From NCBI GenBank assembly GCA_022661535.1, contig JAKULF010000005.1, positions 4,216,001 to 4,280,000 on the forward strand: DNA of 64,000 nucleotides, given 5' to 3'. The stretch comes from Eutypa lata (lineage: Eukaryota > Ascomycota > Sordariomycetes > Xylariales > Diatrypaceae). Made by a program: the position numbers and the translations under genes. Shown here in pieces: positions 14,001 through 27,290 of the stretch. Each line of letters starts with the position of its first letter. Position 1 is the first letter of the stretch. Under the pieces are notes generated by a model, which saw only the letters and a program-made list of their open reading frames with translations, was not told the origin of the DNA and made no database searches.

Positions 14001-15500
14001 TAATTTCGAAATAATTATTAAATTAATTTATTAATAATATTAATTAAGTTAATTATAATATAACTTTTAATTAATTAATTTAAAATAATTATTTAATTAT
14101 AATTATTAATTATTAAAATCGTTAATATAAAAACTTTATATTAATTTAATATTATAAATATAATTATATTTTATTTTTAATATTAATAATTTAAAAAAAA
14201 TATATTTAATTTTAATTTTAATTATATTTATATATAATAATTATTATTAATAATATTATTATATATAAATTAATTTAATTTAAATTAATAACGATTTTAA
14301 ATTAATTTTTAATTAACTTTAAAAAGAAATTAATATTTTAATTAAATATATTTTAAGTTTTATAAATTATTTAATTTTTATTATTTATTTTATATTATTT
14401 ATAATTTAAAATAAACGAAATAAATAACGGTTTTATATCGTTTATATTTATTATTTAAAATAACCTTTTAATATATTATTAATTAATTTAAACGAATATT
14501 ATTAATAATATTTAATTTAATAATATAAATATTTAAAAATTAATTTATTTTATTTAAATTTTTAATAATAATAATTTTAATAATAATTTTCGTAAATTTT
14601 TATAAAACGTTTTTTATTTACGTTAAATAATAAAAAGATATTAATATATAAAAGTATTATATTTCTTTTTTAAAAGTTTAAATTAATAATATTATTTAAT
14701 ATTAAAATTATAAAATTAAATTATTTTAAAATAATTTTAAATTTTATTTATAAAATTATATTAATTTATTTAAATTATATTTCTTTTTAAAATATATATT
14801 AAAGTATTTTTTTAATAATAAAAATATTTTTATTAATAATTTATTTTTAATTTATTATTATAATACGTTATAATAAAATTTATTTATATAATATATTAAT
14901 AATATAAAAATTTAAAAATTATAAAAATTTATAAATATATAATTTAAATTATAATTATAATAATTTCGTTATAATTAATATTTTTTCGTTATATAAATAT
15001 TTTTTATATATAAAAACTTTTAACTTTTCGAAATTATTTATTAATATAAATATTTTTTTTAATATTAATATATTATTTCGATTTAAATTTTTTAAATTTT
15101 TTATAAATATTATATTTATATATAACTTTTTTTCGAAATATATTAAACTTTTTTTTAATAACGATTTATTTTTAAATATTATCGTGATTAATTTATATAT
15201 TTTTAAATATTTTAAAAGTTTAATATTTTATAAAGATTTTCGAAAGTTTTATATCGTTTTTTTTAAATAAAGAAATTATTTATATATAAAAATAAACATA
15301 TATTATTATTTTAAAAATATTATTAAAGTTTATAAATTTATATTTTTAATTATTTATAATATTATCGTTAATATAATTTAATTATAATTTTAAAATATTT
15401 TTCGAAAATATTATATATATATAATTTAATGTTTTTTTAAATAATTATATTTACGATTAATAAAAAGATTTTATTTTTTTATTCGTTTTTTTATAAAGTA
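11050..15500. other. Possible RIPped body of a transposable element
   Basis: This 4.5-kb segment keeps more CpG and CTT than neighbouring desert, for example around 12440-12480 and 13210-13250. That suggests the source was GC-richer, perhaps the coding body of a transposon. No reading frame survives and no domain can be read, so the type of element is unknown. Confidence 0.25.
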
Positions 15501-16329
15501 TTATATTTTTATTATTATTTTAAATATTAATTTTTACTTTATTTATTTTATTAATTTAATAATAAAATCGATTTTAAATTTATATTAAAAATAATAAAAT
15601 AATATATTTAAAATTAAAAAAAATATTTAATTTTATATAATTTTTATATATTATAATATAAAAAGTTAATAAAAAAACTTTTTTATTAATAATATAATAT
15701 AATGAACTTTTTAAAAAGTTTAATTAATAATTTTTTTTAAATTAAATCTTTTATAATAAAATTTTATAAAAATTATATTTTTAATTAATAATTATTTTAA
15801 TAATTATTTTTATAATGTAATTTTAAAAAGAAATAAATTTTTTTATTTAAATTACGTAATTTTTAATTTTATTTTATATAAATTTAATAATACGTTTTAT
15901 AATTTTATTTTAAGATTATATTTTTTATAAAATTTATTTAATTTAAATATTTTTATTTTTTATTTTTTATTTAATTTTATAATTTTAATTATTATTTTAT
16001 TATTATTTTTATTAAAACGTTAATTAATAAATTAATAAATTAAAATATAAATTATTTTATAATAATAAAATTTATATTATAAAGTTTTTTAATAATTTAA
16101 ATTAAATATTTAATATTAAAATTATAAAATTAATAATATTATAAAATAAATCTTTTTATAATATTTTTATTTATTAAAGCTTTTTCGTTAAAACTTTTTT
16201 TATTATTTTAATAAAAACAAATACGGTTTTATATTTTTAATTAAATATTAAAAATTATTTTTATTTTTTTATTTAAAATTAATTAAAATTAATTAATTTA
16301 AATATATAATAAAATATTTAAAAATAAAG

Positions 16330-17170
16330 AAATAATTATTTTAATTATTATTATTTTATACGAAATTTAAATTTTAAAATTAATTAATTTATTAATTTAT
16401 ATTACGAATTTTATAAATTAAATTATTATATTATAAATTATTTTAATTATTATATAAAAATTATATATTTTATTTTTATATATAATTAATTTTACTTTTA
16501 TATATAAATTTAATTAATTAAAATTTAAATAAATAATTAACGTTATTATTCTTTTATTATTTTATTTTTATATAATTATTATAAATTTATAAATTTTAAA
16601 TTATAAATTTTAAATTAATAAATTATAATAAATTAATTATTATAATTATTTTTATATAATTATTATTATTATATAATTAAAAATTAAAAACTTATAAATA
16701 ATTACGATTATATTAATTATATTTTAAATTATTTTAATAATATATATATATATTATTTATTTAAAAATATAAAAAAATATAAAAAAAATAAATAAATAAA
16801 ATAATAAAATAATAAAATAATAAAATAATAATTTTATAAATAATTATAAATATATTTAATTAATAAAAATATTAAAAAGTTTAATTATTTTTAAAATATC
16901 GTAAAAGATTATTAAAATAATTATAAAATTTAAAAATTTAAAAAATATATTTAATTAAAAAATTAAATAATTTTTAAAATTAATTAAATTTTTAATAATA
17001 TTTAAATTTTAAATTAAAATTTAATTTATTTAAATATTTTATTAATATAAATTAAATTAATTATAATAAAATATGTTTTATTAATTATTAAAAATATTAA
17101 TTTTATTTTAATTTTTAAAATTAATTTTTAAAAAATTTAAAATAAAAATATTTTTTTAAATATAATAAAT
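16330..17170 (+). repeat. Copy R2 of the dispersed repeat (RIPped)
   Basis: It carries the ATACGAAATTTAAA and ATTACGAATTTTA landmarks near 16360-16420. It ends with the block (about 16910-17165) that is the mutated counterpart of 29490-29750. The minisatellite region is shortened. It is followed at once by the oppositely oriented copy R3. Confidence 0.6.
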
Positions 17171-17399
17171 TTTAAATTAAAAAAATATAAATTTTATTAT
17201 AATTTAAATTATTTAATTTTATATTTTATTAAATTAATTTAAATTTTTAAATTAAATTTTTAAAATTATAATTATAATTATTATATTATTAATTTATTAT
17301 ATTAATTATATTTAAAAATTAAAATTTATATATATATATATAATTAATTTAAAAAATTTAATAATTAATATAAAATATTTATATTTAAAAGATATTTTT

Positions 17400-18990
17400 A
17401 TTTTAAATTTTTCGAAAATTAATTATAAAATTCGAAATAAAATTAAAGTTAATACGAATAACGAATATTAATAAAAATATCTTTCGTAAATTAATTAAAT
17501 TTAAATTAATAAAAATTTAATATTAAATTAATTTAAAATTAATTAATGTTAATTTTTTAATTAATTTTAAAAACCATTTAATATTTTAATTAAATATATT
17601 TTTTAAGTTTTTTAAATTATTTAATTTTAATTATTTATAATTTATAACTTTTAAATTTATAATTTTTAAATTTATAATTTATAAACTTATAAATTTATAA
17701 TTATAAATAATTATAATAATTATATAATAATAATAATTAAATAATATATAAATTTATTTTATAATTAATTTATAATTATAAATAATAATAAATAAATAAC
17801 TTATAAATTTATTTTATAACGTATAAACTTATAACTTTTAAACTTATTTTATAATTTATAAACTTATAGCTTTTAAACTTATAAGTATAAGTAATTATAA
17901 CAGTTATATAATGGCCGCAGTTATAAGAGCCGTGACAGTTAACGGGGGCTGTGACAGCTGACGTGAGCAGTAGCAACTGTACGGTAACAGCAACTAAGTG
18001 GCTAGCAAACTTATCTTGTACTATAACTTTTAAACCTATAGCTAATTTACAGCTGCATATTAATAGCTACAACAGCTGTAAGTGGCTGTAACAGCTAACG
18101 ATGACTGTAATAGCTAACGAGGGCAATAGCAATTATACGGTAATAGCAATAGCTTGCAAACTTACCTTACAGCTTACACTTAAAGCTTTAACCATTTACA
18201 TATTTAAAGCCTTTAGACTTATAGCCTACAAGGCTACTAGCCACTTATAAGCCACCTTTCGGACCTAGTTACTAGCTACTTTATGGACCTACAGACCTAC
18301 AGCTGTATATAGGTGGCTGTAGCTGTAAGTGGCTATAGCAGCTATATGAAGGTGGCTTACAAACCTACAGCCCTATAGGCTACAGACCTACAGACCTAAA
18401 GCTTTAACTACTTAAGGATTTCTCTAAGGTGGTGCAGCTAGGTGATGCAGCTAGGTAGTGCGGCTAGGTGGTGGCAGCTTTAACCACCTACCTAGCTTTT
18501 AACTAGCTCGCTCGGCTATAAGTCGGCTAAACTTCCGTACGGGCGCAAAATTAGCTATATATATAAAGATAAAGTATAAGATTTTTATATAATAACGAAT
18601 ATAACCCGTAATATAAAAAGCTTATAATGTAATAATTAAATTTATAAAATCCGTAATATATAATAATAAATTCGTAAAGTTTAAAGTTTAAATTTCGTAT
18701 AAAGTAAAAAAAAATAAAAAAAATAATTATTTTTTTATTTTCGAATATTTTTATACGAATTTAATTTTTAATTTTTAATTTAAATTAACTTTTAATAATT
18801 AATTTAAAATTAAAAATTAAAAGCGTATTTTATTATAAATGTTATTATTTATATATATAAAATATAACTTTTAAATTAATAAATATTATTATTTATAAAA
18901 TAAAATTTTATTAATTTTAAAAATTAAAAAAAATTTTTAAAATTTATAAAAAGTTATACTTTTTTATATCGTAATAATTAATAAAATTTA
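17400..18990 (-). repeat. Copy R3 of the dispersed repeat, inverted, with an unmutated centre
   Basis: Read as reverse complement, this copy follows R7 (27850-29760) along its length. The 17888-18010 segment pairs with 28770-28890, the 18397-18545 segment with 28285-28420, and 18552-18990 with 27860-28270. Its outer parts are RIPped, but 17890-18545 has near-normal base composition. Together R3 and R7 show most of the repeat before mutation. No coding capacity is seen. Element class (solo LTR, non-autonomous element, satellite) is undetermined. Confidence 0.75.
17890..18545. repeat. Non-RIPped island with degenerate roughly 150-bp tandem units
   Basis: This normal-GC island is rich in CAGCT/AGCTG and in GTGGCTGTAACAGCTA-like words. 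A unit containing TACGGTAACAGCAA...GCAAACTTA occurs near 17970-18015 and again, diverged, near 18136-18165. A third stretch of CTACAGACCTACAG words follows at 18290-18400. No open reading frame of interest is present. Confidence 0.7.
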
Positions 18991-19059
18991 AAATTTAAAA
19001 ATGATAAAATAAATTTATAAATTATTTAATTAATTTTTATTATTTATAATTTTTAAATT

Positions 19060-19340
19060 TATAATTATTATAAATTTTAATATATAATTATAAATTAATT
19101 ATAAAATAAATTTATAAAATAAATTTAAAAATTATATATTTAAAATTTTAAAATTAAAATTAAAATTAAATAATTTATAAAATTTTAAAAATATTAAAGT
19201 TTTTAAAAATTAATTAATTTTAAATTAATTTAATATTAAATTTTTATTAATATTTATTATTTATATTATTTTTATTTTTATTTTAAATTTTATAATTAAT
19301 TTTAAAAAAATATTAAAATAAAAATATTTTTAAATTTAAT
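19060..19340 (+). repeat. Copy R4 of the dispersed repeat, distal fragment
   Basis: Only the distal part is recognisable. Its final stretch, TTTTAAATTTTATAATTAAT near 19285, is the mutated form of the sequence near 29703-29725. Boundaries are approximate. Confidence 0.5.
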
Positions 19341-19893
19341 TAAGTTTAAAAATTTTTAAATTTATTAAAATTTATAAAATATTATATTATTTTATATTAT
19401 TACGATTAATAAAATTTTAATTAAAATATAAAAATAATATTTATAATAAAATAAATATAATATTTTATAATTTTATTTTTTATATTATATTAAAACTTTT
19501 AATTAATATATATATATATTTAATAAATAAAATATTATATAAATTTATTTTATTTTAAATTATATATATATTATAAATTAATTTATTATAAATATTTTTA
19601 ATTTATAATAAACTTTTTTAAAATTATATATAATTATAAATTTAAACGTTATAAATAATAAATAATTAAAATTAAATATTTTATAAAGTTTAAAAAAATA
19701 TTTAATTAAATATAATTTTTTTTAATTAATTAAAAAAAATATTAATATTAATTTTATATTTAATATTAAAAAGTTTTTAAATAAAAAAATTTAAAATTTA
19801 ATTATAATATAATAAATTATTTTAAAATATAAAAAGAAAAATATAAATTATTTTAAAATGTTTTTATATTTTAAATTTTTTAATTTAAAATAA

Positions 19894-20002
19894 ATTATAT
19901 TATATTATATTATATTATATTATATTATATTATATTATATTATATTATATTATATTATATTATATTATATTATATTATATTATATTATATTATATTATAT
20001 TA
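19894..20002. repeat. (TTATA)n pentanucleotide array
   Basis: About 108 bp of a nearly perfect 5-bp tandem, roughly 21 copies. The lack of interruptions suggests it expanded after the surrounding DNA was mutated. Confidence 0.95.
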
Positions 20003-20495
20003 ATAATTAATAAATTTTATTTTATTAATTAAAAAAAACGTATATAAAAATATATTAAAGTTATTTTTAACGATTAATTAATATTTAAATAATAATAATA
20101 ATAATAAAGTTAAATAAAAATTATTTTATATTTTATAAAATATTTAATTTTTATAATTTTAATTTTTATAATTAATATTTAATATTTTTAATAAATTTTT
20201 AATAAATTTATTATAATTTAATAAAAATAATAATAAAACGTAATTATATTTAATAAAATTATAATAATAAAATTATAATTAAAAAATAATGAAATAATAA
20301 ATTAAATTAAATTTTAAAATTATAAATATATTATAAAAAGTTAATAATAATATTTTAAAAATAAATATTTATTTTAAATAATTATATATAATTTATAATT
20401 ATAATTAAATTTATATATTATAATATATAATATATAAATATAAATACTTTAAATAATATTATATTAATTATTTATAATAATAAATATAATAAATA

Positions 20496-20521
20496 ATATA
20501 TATATATATATATATATATAA
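20496..20521. repeat. (TA)n microsatellite
   Basis: A run of about 13 TA dinucleotides in the RIP desert. Confidence 0.9.
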
Positions 20522-22984
20522 TTTTAATAATTATTATAAATTTAAAAAAATAAAATTAATAATAATTTAAAATTAATATAATTTAAATAAAAAATTAATT
20601 AAATATAAATAAAATAATATAATATATATATATATTAAAAAAATATTTAATTTTTTAAATTAATATATATTTATTTATTATAAAATATTATATATTTTTT
20701 TAAATAAAATAATATTAAAATAAAAATATTTAAATATAAATAAATTTAAGTTTTTAATTTTAATTTTAATTATAAATTTATAATAATATTTTTAATTAAA
20801 AAAATAATTATATATAATAATTTAAAAATTAATTATAATACGTTATTAAAGTAATTACGTAATTTATATAAAATTATATAATTTATTAATTAAAATGTTA
20901 ATATTTATAAAGATTTTTATATATAAAATAAAATTACTTTTATTATTTATTTTATAAATAAATTAATAATTATATATATATATATAATATAAATGTTTTT
21001 ATTTTTATTTTATTATTATATATTATTTATTTCGTTATTTTTATTATATTTTTAATTATTTTATAATTTTTAATTTTTAAATCTTTTTAATTTAAATTTA
21101 TTATATTAATTTAATAATAATAAATATATTTTTTAATTTAAAATTATTATTTTAAATTTTTTATTTTTAAAAGATATTTTACTTTATAATTAAAAATATT
21201 ATATATTAATATTATATAAAGTTTATATTAAAAAAATATTTTTATTTAAACGTTTTTAATAATATAAAATTAATTAATATTAATTTTTAAATTAAATTAT
21301 AAATTTATATTTTAATATTTTAATATAAAGTATTTTTAAAAAATAAAATATTAAATTAAATTATAATTTATAATTAACTTTTTAATTAAAAAAATTTAAT
21401 ATAATATTTAATTTATAATTATAAAAAATTTAATATTTTTATTTTTATTTTTAATAATTTAATAATTATATATATATATATAATTTAAATTTAAACTTTT
21501 AATAAATTAAAGTTTATTTAAAATTTAAATTAATTATATTAATTTTTATTATATAAAAAAGATTTATTTAAAAATATAAATTTATATTTTTTTATATATA
21601 ATATTTAAATAATTTATAAATATATAATTATAATTAATTCTTTTAATTTTATTAATTTTTAATTATAAATAAAATATAAAAATTATTATAATATATAAAT
21701 TTAATTATATAATAAAACCTTTTAAATTAAATTAACTTTTTTAAAAAGTTTTAATTTATTAAAATTTAAAATTTAAAGTTATTATATAAAACGTTTTTAT
21801 TTTTTAAAAATTTATATTTCTTTTATATAATTAATTATTTTTTTTATTTTTTTTATTTTAATTTAATATATATATAATTATTAAATTATTAAAATAAATT
21901 ATATATATTTATATTTATATTTTATTAATATAAATATAATTAAATATAAAAATAAATAAATAATTATAATTTTTTAAAATTAAATTAAAAAGTAATTAAT
22001 TAATTAATATAATATTTTTTAAATTAAATATTATATATATTATAAAATTTTATAAAAAACTTTTTATTTTATTTATTTATTAAGTTATTAATAAATTATA
22101 CGTTATATATATATATAATTATTATAATTTTATAAATATATTTTTTTATAAATTATATTAAATTTATAATATTTTTTTTAAAAATATAATTAATTTATAA
22201 TTAATTTTATTTTTTATAATATTATATTTATATTAAACTTATTATAAAAATTATAAAGAGTTTATTATATTAAAAAGAAATTAATTAAATAATATTTTTT
22301 ATTAATATATAAATAAAAATATTATTATTATATTTAATATAAATTTAATAAAAAACGTTTTAATTATTTATAAAAAAAGTAAATAATAATTTAATTAATT
22401 ATAATAATATTTAATTTAAATTTATTAAATTTATTAAATTAAATTTATTATTATATAAATTTAATTTTTTTTAAAGTTTTATTATAAATTTATTATTATT
22501 ATTATTATATATATTATTTTAATAACATTTTATATAAATATTTAAAATAAATTATAATATTAATTAAAATATTTTAATATAAATTATAAAAATATAAAAA
22601 AAATTTAAAAAAAAATTTAAAGTTAAATATTAAAATTGTTTTTAAAAATTAAAAATAATATAATATATTATCGAAAAAAATATATAATATATTATTAAAT
22701 AATTTAAAATAAAAACGAAATAATTATTAAAAATATATAATTTTAAAATAAATATTTTTTTTATATAATATAAATTATTTATTAAATTATATTATATTTA
22801 TAAAAAATAAATTTATTATATATATATTTTTATTAATTTTATTAAAAATTTTTCTTTAATTAATTAATTAATTTATAACGTATATTTTTTTATTTTTTTA
22901 TTAATATATTTATAATTATTTTAATTTTAAATTTAATTTATAAATATAATCGATTTTAAAATATAATATTATTAAATAATTTTT

Positions 22985-23500
22985 AATAAGTTTTTTATTT
23001 TAATATTTTTCAAAATTAATTATAAAATATAAAATAAAATTAAAATTAATATAAAAAACAAATATTAATAAAAAATATTATTTAAAATTAATTAATTTTT
23101 ATTTAATAAAAATTTAATATTAAAATAATTGAAAATTAATTAATATTTTTATTAAATTTATTTTTTAAATTTATAAAATATTTAATTTTAATTATTTATA
23201 ATTTATTATTAATTAATAATTAAATTATTATAATTTATAAATTTATAATTAATAATTAAATTATTATAATTTATAAATTTATAATTAATTTATAATTAAT
23301 TTATAATTATATATAAATAATTATAATAATTAAATAAATATAATTAAATAATAATAAATTTATTTATTTAATTATAAATTAATTAAATTTATATATAAAC
23401 GTAAAATTAAAAATATATATAATAATTAATATAAAAAGTTTATAATATAATAATTAAATTTATAAAATTAAAAAATTAAAATTAAAATTATAATATTTAT
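22985..23500 (-). repeat. Copy R5 of the dispersed repeat, inverted fragment
   Basis: The reverse complement resembles the distal half of the repeat, as does the left part of R3 (17400-17600). It is heavily mutated and its ends are uncertain. Confidence 0.5.
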
Positions 23501-23949
23501 TAAAAAATAAAAATATAAAAATATAAATTTTATTTTAAAATTTTTATATATAATAAAAAAAGTACTTTTTTAATTTTTATAAAGAAAATCTTTTTATTTT
23601 AATAATTATATTATTTTTTTAAAAATAATCGTTTTAATTACGTAATTATTATTTTTTAAAATAAAAACGAATATTTTTAAAATTAAAGTTATTTTTTAAG
23701 TTTTTATTTATATAAACGTTTTTTAAATTTATCGTTTTTTTAAATTTTTAATATATTATTTTTATTTAATAAATAATTATTTTAAATATAAAAATTTAAT
23801 ATTAAAATAATTTCTTTTTAAATAATAAATAATTAATTAAAAAAATTAATATATAATATAATATAAAAAAAAGTTTAAAAATAACGAAAAATAATTTAAT
23901 TATTAAATTAATAATAATAATAATATAAATATAAATAATTTTAAAATTT

Positions 23950-25660
23950 TAAAAATAAAAGTTATTATTATAATATATAAAATTTTATCGATTATTATAA
24001 TGTAAAAAAATACGGCTTTTTATAAACTTTAAAGATTTTTTCTTTTAATTTTTAAAATTAATAAAATTTTATTTTATAAATAATAATATTTATTAATTTT
24101 AAAAATTATATTATATATACGTAAATAATAATATTTATAATAAAATACATTTTTAATTTTTAATTTTAAATTATTTATAATAAATTAATATAAAATTAAA
24201 ATTTAAAATTAAATTCGTATAAAAATATTTAAAAATAAAAGAAAAAATTTTTTTTTATTTTATTTTTTTTATTTATTTTATATAAAATTTAAATTTTAAA
24301 CTTTACGAATTTATTATTACGTATTACGAATTTTACGAATTTAATTATTATATTATAAACTTTTTATATTATAAATTATATTAATTATTATATAAAAGTT
24401 TTATATTTTATTTTTATATATATAATTAATTTTACGTTTATATATAAGTTTAATCGATTTATAATTAAATTAATTAATTAAAAGTTAAGTAAATAATTAA
24501 AGTTTTAAGTTTATAAGTTATTTTTATATAATTATTATAATTATTTATATATATTTATAAATTTATAAATTAAAGTTATTTAATTATTATAATTATTTAT
24601 ATATAATTAAATAGAAATTATAAATTTATAAATTTATAAGTTTATAAAATAATTAATAATTAAATTTAAAAAGTAATTTATAAATAATTAATAATTTTAT
24701 AAATTATAAATTTAAAAATATTAAATATATAAATAATTAAAATTTAAATTATAAGTTATAAGTTTATAAATTATAATTATTTAATTATTATAATTATTTT
24801 AAAGTTATTATAATTATTTATATATAATTATAAGTTTAAAACTTTATAAATTTAAAAATAAATTATTAAATAATTAATAAATTTATAAATTATAAATTAA
24901 TAATTTTTAAATTTATAAATAATTAAAATTTTAAATATAAATTATAAAATAAGTTTATAAATTATTATTATTATCGTATAATTATTATTATTTTCGTTAA
25001 TTATTATAATTATTATTAATTATTATAATTATTTATAATTATTATAATTATTTATATATAATTATAAATTAATTATAAATTTAAAAATTATAATATAAAA
25101 TAAGTTTATTAATTATTTAATTATTATTATTATATAATTATTATTATTTACGTTAATTATTATAATTTTTATTAATTATTATAATTTTTTATAATTATTA
25201 TTATTATATAATTATAATAATTATTTATAATTATAAATTTAAAAGTTATAAATTTATATATTATAAAATAAATTTATAAATTATTTAATTATTATTATTT
25301 ATAACTTTTAAACTTATAATTATTATAATTATTTATAATTATAAATTTAAAAGTTATAAATTTATAAATTTATAAATTATAAATTTAAAAGTTATAAATT
25401 ATAAATAATTAAAATTAAATATTTTATAAAATTTAAAAAATGTATTTAATTAAAATATTAAATTTCTTTTAAAATTAATTAAAAAATTAACGTTAATTAA
25501 TTTTAAATTTATTTAATATTAAGTTTTTATTAATTTAACTTTAATTAATTTATAAAAAATATTTTTATTAATATTTATTATTTATATTAATTTTAATTTT
25601 ACTTTAAATTTTACGATTAATTTTTTAAAAACTTAAAATAAAAATAATTTTTAAATATAA
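23950..25660 (+). repeat. Copy R6 of the dispersed repeat, full-length and RIPped
   Basis: It is collinear with R7 over about 1.7 kb. It starts with ATTTTATCGATTATTATAAT near 23984 and passes the ATTACGTATTACGAATTTTA landmark near 24317. At 25100-25200 it is the fully mutated version of the intact 28800-28880. Almost every difference from R7 in that stretch is C-to-T or G-to-A. Confidence 0.7.
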
Positions 25661-26653
25661 TAATAAATATTAATTAATATATAACGTAATTAAATAATTC
25701 TTTTAAAAATTATATTTATTATATTTTTATTTATTTAAAATTTTATATAATTAATAAAATTAATTTGTTTTTTAAAAAAAGAATTTCTTTTAATTTATTA
25801 TAATATTTATAAATAAAAATAAATATTATAATAATTTATATTTTAAATTTTTAATTAAATATTTTAAATTTAATAAGAAAAAATTATAATTTATAAAATA
25901 AAATTTTATTAAATTACTTTTAATTATACTTTATATTAAAAATATTTTAATATAACTTTTATAAAGTTTTTTTAAAATATATAATTTAATAATATATTAA
26001 TAAATTATATATTATTTATATAATATTTATTATTTTATAAATATTTTTTTTAAAATAATTTATTATTATTTTATTTATTTTTATATAAATTATATTAATA
26101 TATTAAATTTTAAAAATAAATTAATAATTATTTAATTTAATAATTAAAAGTTTAATTATTTTTTTTTAAAAAATTTAAATTTTTTAATAATTATTTTATT
26201 AATTTATTATTTTTAAAATTTAAACTTATAGTTTTTTTTATCGTAATTAAAATTTAACGATAATAATATAACTTTAATTATTTTTTATTAAAAAAAATAT
26301 TATTTATTTTATATATTAAGCTTTTTTTAATTAATTATATATATTTTACGTATTTATTAAATTTAATATAAAAAAATATTTATAAATTTTAACTTTTTAT
26401 ATATTAAAAATAACGTTTTTTTATATAAATTAACTTTTATTTTTATAACGTTTTTATTAATAATTAAATAATAAAAACGTTATAAAAGTAATTAAATTAT
26501 TAAATTTAAAATTAAATAATAATTATAAATATATATATATATTTATTATAATTTTAATTAAAAATAATAATTATAAAATTAAAGTTTAAAAAACTTTATA
26601 TATTAAAATTATTTTATTTAAATATTTTTATAATTAATATATTATTAATATAA

Positions 26654-26970
26654 TTTTAATTATTTCGAAAAAAGCCGTTTAAAAATAACATTATATAAAA
26701 AAAGCTTAAAACGTTAAAATTTTAACGATGTAATAAATAATTATAATATATCGAAAAAAAAAACGTTTAAATTAAGTTACGTAAATTATTTATTTAAACG
26801 ATTATTTAATTCGTATATTATTATTATTATTTAAATTAAAAAAATTATAACGCTTTAAGCTTTTCTTATATAATGTTATTTTTAAACGGCCTTTTTCGAA
26901 ATAATTAAAGTAATAATAATAATATACGAATTAAGTAATCGTTCGAATAAATAGCTTACGTAACTTAATT
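26654..26970. repeat. Two interleaved inverted repeats (A-B-A'-B')
   Basis: A 63-nt arm A (26654-26716) is the reverse complement of A' (26848-26910). A 60-nt arm B (26770-26829) is the reverse complement of B' (26911-26970). By eye A/A' differ at about 4 sites and B/B' at about 5, all transitions. The pairs overlap instead of nesting, so A-A' encloses B and B-B' encloses A'. A partial, more mutated copy of the B-end/A' part lies near 27300-27350. The arms may be ends of one or two MITE-like elements; no coding sequence is seen. Confidence 0.8.
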
Positions 26971-26974
26971 CGAA

Positions 26975-27290
26975 CTTATAAGTTTATAAATTACTTTATA
27001 AAGTTATAAATTTATAAATTATAAGTTTATAAGTTTATAAAATAATAAATTTATAAGTTATTTTATAAATTTATAAGTTTATAAAGTTATAAGTTTATAA
27101 GTTTATAAGTTTATAAGTTTATAAGTTATTTTATAAATTTATAAAGTAATAAGTTTATAAATTACTTTATAAAGTTATAAGTTATAAGTTTATAAATTAT
27201 TTTATAAATTTATAAGTTTATAAAGTTATAAGTTTATAAGTTTATAAATTTATAAGTTTATAAGTTTATAAATTATTATATAAATTTAAA
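26975..27290. repeat. RIPped minisatellite (TTTATAAG-type units)
   Basis: Tandem TTTATAAG words dominate this stretch. Changing C to T and G to A in the CTGTAGGT units of the intact minisatellite at 29155-29480 gives this sequence. It is therefore read as a mutated relative of that array. Confidence 0.65.

Larger units (their letters stand above)
7956..17880. repeat. AT-rich RIP desert, left part
   Basis: Nearly 10 kb of A/T with stops in all frames and no gene. It begins directly after the SPT6 3' flank (7767-7955, which holds nothing recognisable). CpA is very rare, and surviving C sits mainly in CpG or CpT. The stretch from about 11050 to 15500 keeps somewhat more CG and CTT than its surroundings. 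Recognisable repeat copies begin at about 16330. The original elements cannot be named from the mutated sequence. Confidence 0.9.
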
